Below, one piece after another: positions 1 to 5,905 of a stretch of 6,717 bases of DNA. The notes below the pieces were generated by a model. The model searched no databases and was not told where the DNA came from. It was given only the letters and a program-made list of their open reading frames with translations. Source of the DNA: Granulosicoccaceae bacterium (GTDB taxonomy: Bacteria; Pseudomonadota; Gammaproteobacteria; Granulosicoccales; Granulosicoccaceae); the NCBI GenBank assembly GCA_023301405.1, contig JALZUX010000324.1, positions 1 to 6,717 of the forward strand, in the 5' to 3' direction. Position 1 is the first letter of the stretch. Every line of letters starts with the position of its first letter. Both the position numbers and the translations under genes were made by a program.

Positions 1-133
1 CATTCCTGCTGAACTTAAGTCCAGCAACAACCACAACCCCACAACCTAGGGCCACAACAGCGTGACGATAAAACCGACGCTCAACGGCCTTAAACTCCCA
101 CCACTTCCACGACCCCGGCCAAAACGTGCCCAT
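1..133 (-). CDS. Partial open frame, small membrane-anchored protein N-terminus (runs off left edge)
   Basis: On the minus strand an ATG at 133 opens 44 codons without a stop to the window edge. An in-frame TGA lies two codons upstream, so this is the first possible start. A GGAG sits only two bases before the ATG and a GAAG sits further upstream, so the ribosome site is imperfect. The peptide starts MGTFWPGSWKWWEF, has a basic stretch ERRFYRH (about residues 18-24), then one hydrophobic segment AVVALGCGVVVVAGL (25-39) followed by KFSR. This is the pattern of a single-pass, N-terminally anchored membrane protein. It lies downstream of the MaoC pair on the same strand, about 130 bases away. 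I do not recognise the family. The opposite strand carries a Pro/Arg-rich open frame over the same bases that looks like its antisense shadow. Confidence 0.4.
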   Translation of the reverse strand, partial: MGTFWPGSWKWWEFKAVERRFYRHAVVALGCGVVVVAGLKFSRN

Positions 134-266
134 ATCTCCACTTCAGGTGATCAGCTGCTGTGGCTCCAGCGCTGCGTCTGGCCTCGCCCACCCTATAGCG
201 CTCCGAGGAATTCAGCCCATGCGACCCGCCACTTCCTCGATTATTTAACTGATCGCCCAAGTTCGG

Positions 267-764
267 TCATCCCGTGACCGGCCGCCTCTCCGCCAAAATA
301 TCAATCTCAAAGGTAAACACTAATTCACCGTATTGGTTGTAGGCTTCATTGCGGCTGCGAATGATGCCCCAGCGATTGCGTATCACCTTATCGGGCTTTT
401 CAATGATTTCGTAGGTGTAGGTTAGGATATGTCCCGGTCGCACCGGCTTTAACCATTTCATGTGTCGAAAACCAACTCCCACGCCGTTACGCCTACTATC
501 TTTCACACCAGTGGCATAGCGCTCCATGTAGGAAACCATTAATCGCATCCATACAGCACTAATGTGCCAACCGGAAGCCACCAGCCCTTTGTGCAAACCC
601 TCGCGGGCAATATCAGCATTAGTGTGCATACCATGCGGAGCATAAGTGCGGGCAAAATCAATAATCTCTTTTTCGCCAAAGGTATGATTGCCAAAGACGT
701 GAAACTCACCCACCGGAATATCTTCAAACCAACGAGTACGAAAAAAATGCTGTGGCTCAGTCAT
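267..764 (-). CDS. MaoC-like hot-dog dehydratase, catalytic Asp missing (second of tandem pair)
   Basis: A 165-residue single hot-dog domain of the MaoC / R-specific enoyl-CoA hydratase family, which adds water to trans-2-enoyl-CoA thioesters. I chose the ATG at 764 because the protein then begins MTEPQHFFRTRWFEDIPVG, matching the FEDxxVG opening of the family and of its neighbour. It also overlaps the upstream stop as ATGACTGA, typical of translational coupling. An in-frame ATG at 803 would add 13 unlikely residues. The hydratase motif region reads YAPHGMH (residues 41-47), against FDPQPYH in the neighbour: the His is kept (H47) but the catalytic Asp position is Ala (A42). The following GLVASGWH segment, which packs at the acyl-CoA tunnel, is normal. 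I infer that this is a non-catalytic or altered subunit pairing with the neighbouring protein, as in two-gene MaoC hydratases. The substrate is unknown. Confidence 0.85.
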   Translation of the reverse strand: MTEPQHFFRTRWFEDIPVGEFHVFGNHTFGEKEIIDFARTYAPHGMHTNADIAREGLHKGLVASGWHISAVWMRLMVSYMERYATGVKDSRRNGVGVGFRHMKWLKPVRPGHILTYTYEIIEKPDKVIRNRWGIIRSRNEAYNQYGELVFTFEIDILAERRPVTG

Positions 765-1227
765 TAGCTGAATCCCATTTTCCTTGCGTGGCAACCAGCA
801 CATCGGTGGTTAATTGAATTACTTTTTTGTGGTGCTGATTAGATACACTGATTTCACAGTCAATGAGGCCATACCCCGGGTACTCAGTGGATAATTTGCG
901 ATCCACAATTGTCACTGCTGCAATCAGCGTATCACCTGCAAACACTGGCATCAGCCAGCGCAAAGAGTCAACACTCGTTGAACCTGATGATTGGATATTT
1001 TCCCGGTTTAAGGAATCGACAAATAGACGCATCATCAACGCACAAACCTGCCAGCCACTTGCGCAGTGGCCGCCAAAAATTGATGTTTCGGCTACCACCG
1101 GATCAAGATGGTATGGCTGTGGATCAAAATCAGTGGCGTATTCAATGATATCAGCCGCTGCAATGGTGATAGCGCCTGTCTCCAGAATTTTGCCTATTTC
1201 AAGATCTTCCCAATATTGCTGCTGCAC
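757..1227 (-). CDS. MaoC-like (R)-specific enoyl-CoA hydratase, intact active site (first of tandem pair)
   Basis: A 156-residue hot-dog-fold hydratase of the MaoC / PhaJ-like family. The start is taken as GTG at 1227, giving MQQQYWEDLEIGKIL, where the family normally begins. A GAG lies about 12 bases upstream. The longer frame to an ATG at 1323 adds 32 residues (Cys/Trp-rich) with no family resemblance. The catalytic motif is FDPQPYH with Asp35 and His40, the D-x4-H dyad that activates water in known R-hydratases. It is followed by FGGHCASGWQVCALMMR, the conserved helix and acyl-binding region. The gene overlaps the next MaoC gene by 8 bases, so the two are co-translated. Likely cytoplasmic, acting in fatty-acid or other acyl-CoA metabolism. 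No adjacent dehydrogenase, thiolase or polyhydroxyalkanoate gene is in the window to fix the substrate. Confidence 0.85.
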   Translation of the reverse strand: MQQQYWEDLEIGKILETGAITIAAADIIEYATDFDPQPYHLDPVVAETSIFGGHCASGWQVCALMMRLFVDSLNRENIQSSGSTSVDSLRWLMPVFAGDTLIAAVTIVDRKLSTEYPGYGLIDCEISVSNQHHKKVIQLTTDVLVATQGKWDSAND

Positions 1228-1722
1228 AGTGCTTTTTTCTCGATAAGTTAAATTGGCCAACTGCCCATCGTACCAGCACGGACAACTGCTATTCCAGCCA
1301 CTTGCGGCGATTGCCACTCGCAATCAGTAGCAATTCGTTTCTGTTCAAAACACAGCGGCCTCATCCATAGTCGATGCCATTTGTGCTCAGATATCCATGC
1401 ATACTCCGCGCGCGCGCCATCCATTAAACACAACAAGCACACCACCTATCTTCACAAAACCCACACTCACAAGGTCAAGGTGTACTGAATGGGATTCAGC
1501 CAGCAAGAGCCTATGGCCAACTACGCCGTCGCCGCGTGACGAGCACAATCAGGCGAGATGAGAAGCACAAAGGCAGTGTTGATTGATTTCGCCTAGTGGT
1601 GAATAGGCACGCTGCTATTTTAACAATAGCGCCTGAGTGCACGCCCGCAGCTATATGGTTTCATTCAACCCTCTTTGCCACCGATCGCTTCGTGAATTGC
1701 ACGGGCCACCCGACACATCGTG
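1228..1722. other. Intergenic gap between the MaoC pair and the Nudix gene
   Basis: About 495 bases with no convincing gene on either strand. Short frames here (minus 1248-1445, plus from 1596) have no family-like sequence and overlap known genes in other frames. Visible elements are an alternating CG tract at about 1407-1418, which is Z-DNA-prone; a small perfect inverted repeat CTGAAT-GGG-ATTCAG at 1485-1499; and a perfect inverted repeat GCTATT-TTAAC-AATAGC at 1614-1630. The last lies about 95 bases beyond the Nudix stop codon and could act as a weak transcript-end hairpin, but no T-run follows it on either strand. The promoter of the MaoC pair should be in this gap; I could not pick out a convincing one. 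Confidence 0.5.
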
Positions 1723-2262
1723 TTAACCGTCAATCAACTCATCAGCTATCACTTTTAACAAGAAAGTCTCCCTATCAATTGAAAGCCCTTTCTTGTCGCT
1801 ACCAGCAATCACCGCTTCATTGTGTGTTATGGCCGCATGGATATTTATCCACAGTGGCGTCATACCATTACTCACCTCATATGACTCGAAAGCTGTCTCA
1901 CCCAAGGATTCATCAATCTCACAAACATAGCAATGGGAAATCATATGAATAATATCGGCGTCGGCTTTGTACCACGGTCGGAACTCTTCATAACGAGCAA
2001 ATTCTTGTACATTGCGTACGCCCTGCGCGCCGGTCTCTTCGTTTAGCTCGCGCACTAAGCCTGCTACTTCATCTTCATCCGGGTCTATGCCACCACCCGG
2101 CAAGCTGTAGTCGTCATAGCGCCGAGTATAAAGCAATAGAATATCATTATTCCTAACCACAATAGCGCGTGCAGCGTGACGCTGCACGAGCGTAAACTCA
2201 CTAGCCGCTGTGACATCATCAGGAGAAACATCAGGGTGAAAAGCAGTTTTTAAAAGTCGCAT
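1723..2262 (-). CDS. Nudix hydrolase
   Basis: A 179-residue Nudix-fold pyrophosphohydrolase, which cleaves a nucleoside diphosphate linked to another group using Mg2+. The full Nudix signature G-x5-E-x7-R-E-x-x-E-E-x-G is present at residues 57-79: G57, E63, R71-E72, E75-E76 and G78. E72, E75 and E76 are the expected metal ligands. A beta-strand pair before it (AARAIVVRNNDILLLYTRR, residues 30-48) leads into SLPGGG, the usual approach to the box. The protein begins MRLLKTAFHPDVSP and has a 25-residue N-terminal extension before the domain. No strong Shine-Dalgarno is visible ahead of the ATG. The C-terminal half (EEFRPWYKADADIIHMISHCYVC) resembles the strand region of MutT/ADP-ribose-type enzymes, but the substrate cannot be read from sequence. 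It stands alone between long gaps. Confidence 0.9.
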   Translation of the reverse strand: MRLLKTAFHPDVSPDDVTAASEFTLVQRHAARAIVVRNNDILLLYTRRYDDYSLPGGGIDPDEDEVAGLVRELNEETGAQGVRNVQEFARYEEFRPWYKADADIIHMISHCYVCEIDESLGETAFESYEVSNGMTPLWINIHAAITHNEAVIAGSDKKGLSIDRETFLLKVIADELIDG

Positions 2263-2557
2263 AAATAGAAATCTACAGCCGGGAGTCTTTGAGAAAGCTA
2301 CAAATATATCTGGCCACAGAACTTGTATGGTCGGCCAAGTTTATAGAAGCAGCCACATTGTACATCGACAAGGTGTCTACCCGTGAATAGCGGTCGTAAC
2401 AAGCGCTGCTATCAAGCAAAAAATTGGCGCACTACAAATTAACTTTAAAAAGATAGTCACCCTACCTCGACATACCAATGACGCCAAACGCACTTCAAAA
2501 AAATTCACGTGGGCGCTTGCAAGAGTTGCAGTGTGACGAGTGCAGATCACTGTCTCA

Positions 2558-2854
2558 TCAATGCGCACCCATCCCTGCAATCGACTGCACAATGGCACTC
2601 GTGGACGCAGCACCAGAATTGGCGAACAATTTCCGCGCTACCCTGCCGGGCCGTGATCGCTCATCGCGGCGCCCGCTTGGGCTGAGCATCTGCGCCACGG
2701 AAGCAACCAACCCCAAATCAATACGATCAGAAAATAAAGCAGCCAAAGCGCCTAAGACTTCCACAACCACAAACGGGGCGTGGTTAGGTCACCCCCGCGG
2801 TTTTCTGCGACCGAGTAATGCTGCTAGACCCAAAGTGATAATCCAATTCTTAAC
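2558..2854 (-). pseudogene. Possible relic of a small membrane-protein gene
   Basis: One minus-strand frame runs from 2854 to 2558 with a single internal TGA at 2791-2789. The first part reads NWIITLGLAALLGRRKPRG. After the stop it continues [19 protein letters not shown] and then [19 protein letters not shown], ending in a polar Arg-rich stretch. The alternation of hydrophobic stretches with short basic turns is typical of membrane proteins, whereas the opposite strand gives a Lys/Arg/Pro-rich sequence typical of antisense. There is no good start codon or ribosome site and no family I recognise. A chance open frame is a real alternative. The internal TGA is not placed at any redox motif, so I do not read it as selenocysteine. 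Confidence 0.22.
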
Positions 2855-2984
2855 TCAACGCGGCAAGTATCAGCGATCCGGCGCTCTACTTTTTTGCTTC
2901 ATTCACGCGCATTGATGAATTACTACACACGAATTATTACGCTTAAGCTCGCAAATTACATAAAATTTGTGGGTTACCTCACTT

Positions 2985-3013
2985 TTGCCAAGCATCTTTT
3001 CAGTTACAATATT
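2985..3013 (+). promoter_or_regulatory. Candidate sigma70-type promoter for the lipoprotein gene
   Basis: TTGCCA at 2985-2990 (5 of 6 to the -35 consensus), a 17-base spacer, then AATATT at 3008-3013 (4 of 6 to the -10 consensus). An overlapping TACAAT at 3005-3010 is an alternative -10. The predicted 5' leader would be about 90 bases. This comes from pattern matching only. Confidence 0.3.
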
Positions 3014-3019
3014 GCAACA

Positions 3020-3034
3020 GTGTACCCCGTACAC
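3020..3034. repeat. Palindrome GTGTAC-CCC-GTACAC in the lipoprotein leader
   Basis: A perfect 6-base inverted repeat around CCC, just downstream of the candidate promoter and about 75 bases before the lipoprotein start. It could be an operator for a dimeric regulator or a small leader hairpin. No specific regulator can be named from sequence. Confidence 0.3.
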
Positions 3035-3110
3035 GGTAAGCTGGGCATCACCGCCGCTTACCCTTCTAAAAATATCGCCACTATGTTTGGCGCAAACAGC
3101 CAGAAAACTT

Positions 3111-3674
3111 ATGATGAAGATCCTACGCAGAACGGATGCTCTTGTCGTTATTTTGTCTACCCTAATGATGGGTTGTGCAAAACAATTACCAGAACTCCCA
3201 ATAGATATAAAACCAGCTCCAGCGTCAGCAGCCAAGTTGACCTCGAATGGCGTGATCACCTACGAAGAAATGGAATCTTCTAATGTCAGAAACTTTCCAT
3301 TAGATCTAATTGCCAACGACCTGGTTAAAGCACTTTCGCTTGTTCCACAAATAAACCCGCGATTTACCTCTGTTCACGCGCCCACTTCTGCCTCTGAGTT
3401 TGACAAACTGATAAAAGACTCAATGTTGCAGCAAGGCTACAGCTTCGAAGGTAGGCGCTTTGGATCTAACAACCAGCAACTATCCACGTCGTTTATGGAA
3501 ACCGAAACAGAGTTTGAGCACAGCGAACTTACCGCAATCATGGCGCTGAACAGCGTTCTGATCAAGCGCACTTACTTAATTCAAAAGAACACTGTTGAGC
3601 CAAAAGGCTCATATAGTATTCGCGGTGCCAATCAGGCATTGGCTGCCTCTACCGGGCAAATACGCTCACTTTAA
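3111..3674 (+). CDS. Putative outer-membrane lipoprotein of unknown function
   Basis: A 187-residue protein starting at the tandem ATG ATG (3111/3114). An upstream in-frame ATG at 2967 would add 48 residues that hide the signal peptide, so the later start is preferred although no strong Shine-Dalgarno precedes it. Residues 1-22 form a lipoprotein signal: basic MMKILRR, hydrophobic ALVVILSTL, and lipobox L-M-M-G-C with the acylated Cys at 22. The residue after Cys is Ala, so Lol sorting to the outer membrane is expected. After a Pro/Ala-rich linker (KPAPASAAK) comes a folded-looking domain. It includes SEFDKLIKDSMLQQGYSFEG, a small helix followed by a strand as in secretion and pilus lipoproteins, and a final beta-rich part (LIKRTYLIQ, EPKGSYSIRGANQAL). 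I do not recognise the family. It is the only well-supported plus-strand gene in the interior and stands alone. Confidence 0.75.
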   Translation: MMKILRRTDALVVILSTLMMGCAKQLPELPIDIKPAPASAAKLTSNGVITYEEMESSNVRNFPLDLIANDLVKALSLVPQINPRFTSVHAPTSASEFDKLIKDSMLQQGYSFEGRRFGSNNQQLSTSFMETETEFEHSELTAIMALNSVLIKRTYLIQKNTVEPKGSYSIRGANQALAASTGQIRSL

Positions 3675-3689
3675 AGCATCGCCTCAAAA

Positions 3690-3742
3690 CCCCGGCCGCG
3701 TGTGTCAGATTCACTGAAATACAAAGCCATTCGTAGCCGGGG
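3690..3742. repeat. Long-loop inverted repeat CCCCGGC / GCCGGGG
   Basis: CCCCGGC at 3690-3696 is exactly complementary to GCCGGGG at 3736-3742, with 39 bases between. It starts 15 bases after the lipoprotein stop codon and lies between two convergent genes (lipoprotein plus, ATL minus), so it may help end or protect one of the transcripts. No T-run follows on either strand, so it is not a canonical intrinsic terminator. Confidence 0.35.
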
Positions 3743-3910
3743 CTGAAGCAGACAACAGATGCGCCCCATCCTCGATTCTCATAATTGCTACTGAAACAGT
3801 TGGGATTTAATTACGCTACCCCAAGCCTCCAGTACCTCAGCCCTCAGCATCGAACATGAAACTGCAATGCAGTGGGGAGCTACCAATTTATAAGCAAGTA
3901 TTTTCAGCCC

Positions 3911-4291
3911 CTAAAACAATTGCCCCTGCGAAGGCTCATCAGGTTGCCCCGGCCCACGCCACTGGCATTCATTTAGATTAAGCCTTTCGCTTATAAACAA
4001 CACACCTTCTGCCTCAAGAAGCTCTTTTTGCTTACCGGCCTCAGCACGCGGGCTTATCTTTCCCTGAGAATTAATTACGCGTTGCCACGGTACACCCTCT
4101 GGGCAAGCTGCCATTGCCAAGCCAACCCAGCGTGAAGCGTATACTTGATAGTCATCCACGCTAACACCGTCGGGTTGAGTAAGCATTTTTGCGATTTGAC
4201 CGTAGGTCGCTACCCGTCCGTACGGAATCTGCTGCACAACCGCCCAGACCTGCTCGAAATAAAACTGCTTAATTAACGGAGGTATCATCAT
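3911..4291 (-). CDS. Alkyltransferase-like DNA-repair protein (ATL, MGMT family)
   Basis: A 126-residue protein of the O6-alkylguanine-DNA alkyltransferase C-terminal domain family. The methyl-accepting PCHR motif is replaced by PWQR (residues 68-71, VPWQRVINSQGKIS), the hallmark of non-enzymatic ATL proteins. These flip and bind O6-alkylguanine and pass the lesion to nucleotide-excision repair. Other family landmarks are present: IPYGRVATYGQIA (22-34, the helix-turn-helix entry with Tyr30) and RWVGLAM (54-60, with R54 as the arginine finger that holds the base flipped out). I chose the tandem ATG ATG at 4291/4288. The ATG at 4342 would add 17 Cys/Arg-rich residues (MFGKACRCIPVRDRHAV) not typical of the family. 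No strong Shine-Dalgarno is visible. The C-terminal tail (GPGQPDEPSQGQLF) is slightly longer than usual. The gene stands alone, convergent with the lipoprotein gene. Confidence 0.9.
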   Translation of the reverse strand: MMIPPLIKQFYFEQVWAVVQQIPYGRVATYGQIAKMLTQPDGVSVDDYQVYASRWVGLAMAACPEGVPWQRVINSQGKISPRAEAGKQKELLEAEGVLFISERLNLNECQWRGPGQPDEPSQGQLF

Positions 4292-4602
4292 GACGGCATG
4301 GCGGTCTCTAACAGGGATACATCTACACGCTTTACCAAACAAGCTGAAGCCAGATTCTGGCCTTCATTATACGGGTCAAGTGCGGTACCCGGCAGCACTA
4401 TAGACTTGAAATATTATTACCTGCCAATCGCTTTGTCACTATAAGTTAAAGGCTAGCGCCTGCCCACCAACGCTCTTTCACAACGCCTGTTTCTCATTAC
4501 TTGATGAGTTATCGCCGCTCTACACGGCGATAGCTAATGAGCAAAAAGAGCCTTGCGGTGAAACTCTGCAAACAGAGGCTGCCACACAGGCTCCAGCCAA
4601 TA
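4292..4602. other. Gap between the OmpA-lipoprotein and ATL genes
   Basis: About 310 bases without a convincing gene. It contains a nested inverted repeat at 4493-4541, described separately, near the 3' end of the OmpA-lipoprotein transcript. The ATL promoter is expected in 4292-4450 on the minus strand; I saw no clear -35/-10 pair. Confidence 0.5.
4493..4541 (-). terminator. Nested inverted repeat, possible transcript-end hairpin of the OmpA-lipoprotein gene
   Basis: The inner stem is TATCGCCG (4510-4517) against CGGCGATA (4525-4532), 8 perfect pairs around a 7-base loop. The outer arms are CTCATTA (4493-4499) and TAATGAG (4535-4541), also exactly complementary but asymmetric, leaving 10 bases on one side. 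It lies 61 bases past the OmpA-lipoprotein stop codon. The minus strand lacks a T-run after the stem, so Rho-independent termination would be weak. A processing or stability hairpin is an alternative. Confidence 0.4.
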
Positions 4603-5292
4603 TTATGCTGGTGGTTGGAACGCAGCGGACTCCTGCCCTTCAACAATCGGCTTCAAGAAGATCTCTACTCGGCGGTTTTGCTGTCGACCAGTTGGGGTTG
4701 AATTGTCTGCAATAGGTCTCAATTCGCCGTAGCCGACGGTGCGCGTGCGCCGCTCCGCCACTCCTTGGGTTGACAGGTAAGTTCTAACACTAGAAGCTCT
4801 TCGCAAAGACAGCGCCTGATTGTACTGATCAGATCCGCTGCTGTCCGTATGACCTGTTATATGGATCGCAGTGCTGGGATAATCGACAAGTATGCTCGCC
4901 ACCTTATCCAGACTCTGACGGAAATCAGGCTTGATACTGGCGCTGTTTACATCGAAGGATACTTCGCTGCTTACATTTAACTTAAGAGTATTGTCAGCAA
5001 GACGGGAGATTTCGATTTCTCTATTTTGCTGCTCAACCCTTAGCTGCTCCTCCAGTTCAGCCTGCTGGTCATCAATATACTTTCCAGCGACATTACCAGC
5101 CAGTGCACCAACAGCGGCTCCAATAAAACGCCCTTTATCACCATCTACCTGATGCCCTAAAACGGCCCCCGCAACTGCGCCGATGGCAGTGCCGGTTTGC
5201 CTTTTTGATAGGGGTTGATCAGATGCACAACCCGTGAACACAGCGCACGATACAAGAGTGGTTAACGCTAATTTGCCAATACGTTTATTCAT
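4603..5292 (-). CDS. YiaD-like OmpA-family outer-membrane lipoprotein
   Basis: A 229-residue lipoprotein that anchors the outer membrane to peptidoglycan. Domains in order: a signal peptide ending in lipobox V-F-T-G-C with acylated Cys22 and Ala at +2 (outer-membrane sorting); a glycine-zipper region at residues 34-70 with repeated GxxxG/GxxxA steps (GTAIGAVAGAVLG, FIGAAVGALAGNVAG); a charged, coiled-coil-prone helix at 73-103 (DDQQAELEEQL); and an OmpA C-terminal domain from about 104 to 213. That domain has SFDVNSASIKPDF, GHTDSSG with Asp150, LSLRRA with Arg165, and NRRVEI. Asp150 and Arg165 are 15 residues apart, as for the pair that binds diaminopimelate in OmpA. An AAGGAAA ribosome site lies 6 bases before the ATG and fixes the start. 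This is the arrangement of the YiaD/Pal-like family. It stands alone, with palindromes in its leader. Confidence 0.93.
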   Translation of the reverse strand: MNKRIGKLALTTLVSCAVFTGCASDQPLSKRQTGTAIGAVAGAVLGHQVDGDKGRFIGAAVGALAGNVAGKYIDDQQAELEEQLRVEQQNREIEISRLADNTLKLNVSSEVSFDVNSASIKPDFRQSLDKVASILVDYPSTAIHITGHTDSSGSDQYNQALSLRRASSVRTYLSTQGVAERRTRTVGYGELRPIADNSTPTGRQQNRRVEIFLKPIVEGQESAAFQPPA

Positions 5293-5322
5293 GACGGGTT
5301 TCCTTAGTAAAAGAAGTTGTTG

Positions 5323-5343
5323 CGAACTTCGACCGCAAGTTCG
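5323..5343. repeat. Inverted repeat CGAACTT-N7-AAGTTCG in the OmpA-lipoprotein leader
   Basis: A perfect 7-base inverted repeat with a 7-base spacer, 30 bases upstream of the OmpA-lipoprotein ATG and just before its ribosome site. In the mRNA it would be a leader hairpin; as DNA it could be an operator. The function is inferred from position only. Confidence 0.35.
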
Positions 5344-5366
5344 TTTCTATGTTTCATCGGCTGATG

Positions 5367-5380
5367 TTAACGGTCGTTAA
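5367..5380. repeat. Palindrome TTAACG-GT-CGTTAA upstream of the OmpA-lipoprotein gene
   Basis: A perfect 6-base inverted repeat with a 2-base centre, about 75 bases before the ATG, near where a promoter would be expected. The size and spacing suit a dimeric repressor or activator. No regulator is identifiable. Confidence 0.3.
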
Positions 5381-5864
5381 ACGTCCATTGCTGAACATAA
5401 ACGTATTGACACAAAATCTCACAGTGCAATCGCGCCCATTGGAGGTTTGTAAGCCGTCGAAGTAAGGGCTCAAATGCACCAATACCGATTATTCAGAGTG
5501 GAACGAGCATCCCCGCTGCCCGCGCAAGCAAGTCATATAAAAAACCGAAATTTTCACGTCCTAACCGCCAAGTGACTGATCGTTAACGTAATTCCTTCCA
5601 TACACGACATAAGTCAGGTTGACTCTGCAATTCAGAGCCGGACCAACAGGTAAACACCGCTTTGCACAAGCACAAGTAGATCGAGGGGATAAGATTAGCC
5701 ACTCCTTGCGTTGTCGGCAAACCGGGGTGCAAATCGATTTTAATAATAATTCGGTCGTTGGGGGTATGACGATGGCAGTGCTCATACGCATCTTAACTTC
5801 GGCGTATATTACTCTGGCGTTATGTATGCCCCCCCCTCCAAAGTAACACTTAGAGTGGGAGGCA

Positions 5865-5894
5865 CCGGCACGCGGGGTTCGCCCTGCATGCCGG
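5865..5894 (-). terminator. Strong hairpin with TTCG loop after the selenoprotein gene
   Basis: CCGGCA (5865-5870) pairs with TGCCGG (5889-5894). After one C/A mismatch, GCGGGG (5872-5877) pairs with CCCTGC (5882-5887), including one G-T wobble, around a TTCG loop (5878-5881). That is 12 pairs in all, mostly G-C. It lies 11 bases past the selenoprotein stop codon, so it probably ends or stabilises that transcript. No T-run follows on the minus strand, so it is an imperfect intrinsic terminator. Confidence 0.5.
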
Positions 5895-5905
5895 GGCACC
5901 GTACT

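Larger units (their letters stand above)
2263..3110. other. Long gap between the Nudix and lipoprotein genes
   Basis: About 850 bases without an intact recognisable gene. The part next to the Nudix gene (2263-2557) shows only short frames that do not look like proteins. The middle (2558-2854) may be a degraded membrane-protein remnant, listed separately. The right part (about 2900-3110) is AT-richer and carries promoter-like sequence and a palindrome ahead of the plus-strand lipoprotein. The promoters of two divergently transcribed genes (Nudix leftward, lipoprotein rightward) should both lie in this region. Confidence 0.5.
5293..5905. other. Long gap between the selenoprotein and OmpA-lipoprotein genes
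   Basis: About 610 bases without an intact recognisable gene. The part next to the OmpA gene holds two palindromes. The right part ends in a strong hairpin at 5865-5894. Between them, plus-strand 5613-5840 has a protein-like reading that changes frame at a G5 run (5760-5764) and again near a C8 run (5829-5836). This might be a decayed small gene and is treated as a finding rather than a gene. Confidence 0.5.

Noticed and set aside
62..277. Plus-strand 71-residue Pro/Arg-rich open frame
   Set aside because: It looks like the antisense of the minus-strand open frame at the left edge, has no family features and runs into the end of the MaoC gene.
863..1246. Plus-strand 127-residue open frame (and a second at 909-1148)
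   Set aside because: Both are antisense shadows of the MaoC gene, with no domain-like sequence.
768..1500. 13-base inverted match AATGGGATTCAGC (plus 1488-1500 and minus near 768-780)
   Set aside because: A single match of this length is expected by chance in a window of this size, and one copy lies within coding sequence.
1596..1952. Plus-strand 118-residue open frame
   Set aside because: Its second half is antisense to the Nudix gene, and its Ser/His-rich sequence matches nothing recognisable.
2377..2613. Minus-strand 78-residue open frame with a hydrophobic end
   Set aside because: Cys- and Arg-rich start without a ribosome site. The hydrophobic stretch alone is too weak to call a gene.
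2478..2915. Plus-strand 145-residue open frame
   Set aside because: Lys/Arg/Pro-rich antisense-like composition, no ribosome site and no family resemblance.
5360..5600. GTTAA-containing sequences considered as integron attC recombination sites
   Set aside because: The core sites are not paired with the expected inner inverted repeats, and no integrase or cassette-like array is present.
5561..5899. Minus-strand 112-residue open frame
   Set aside because: It begins inside the strong hairpin after the selenoprotein gene, and its sequence is Cys/Arg-rich without domain features.
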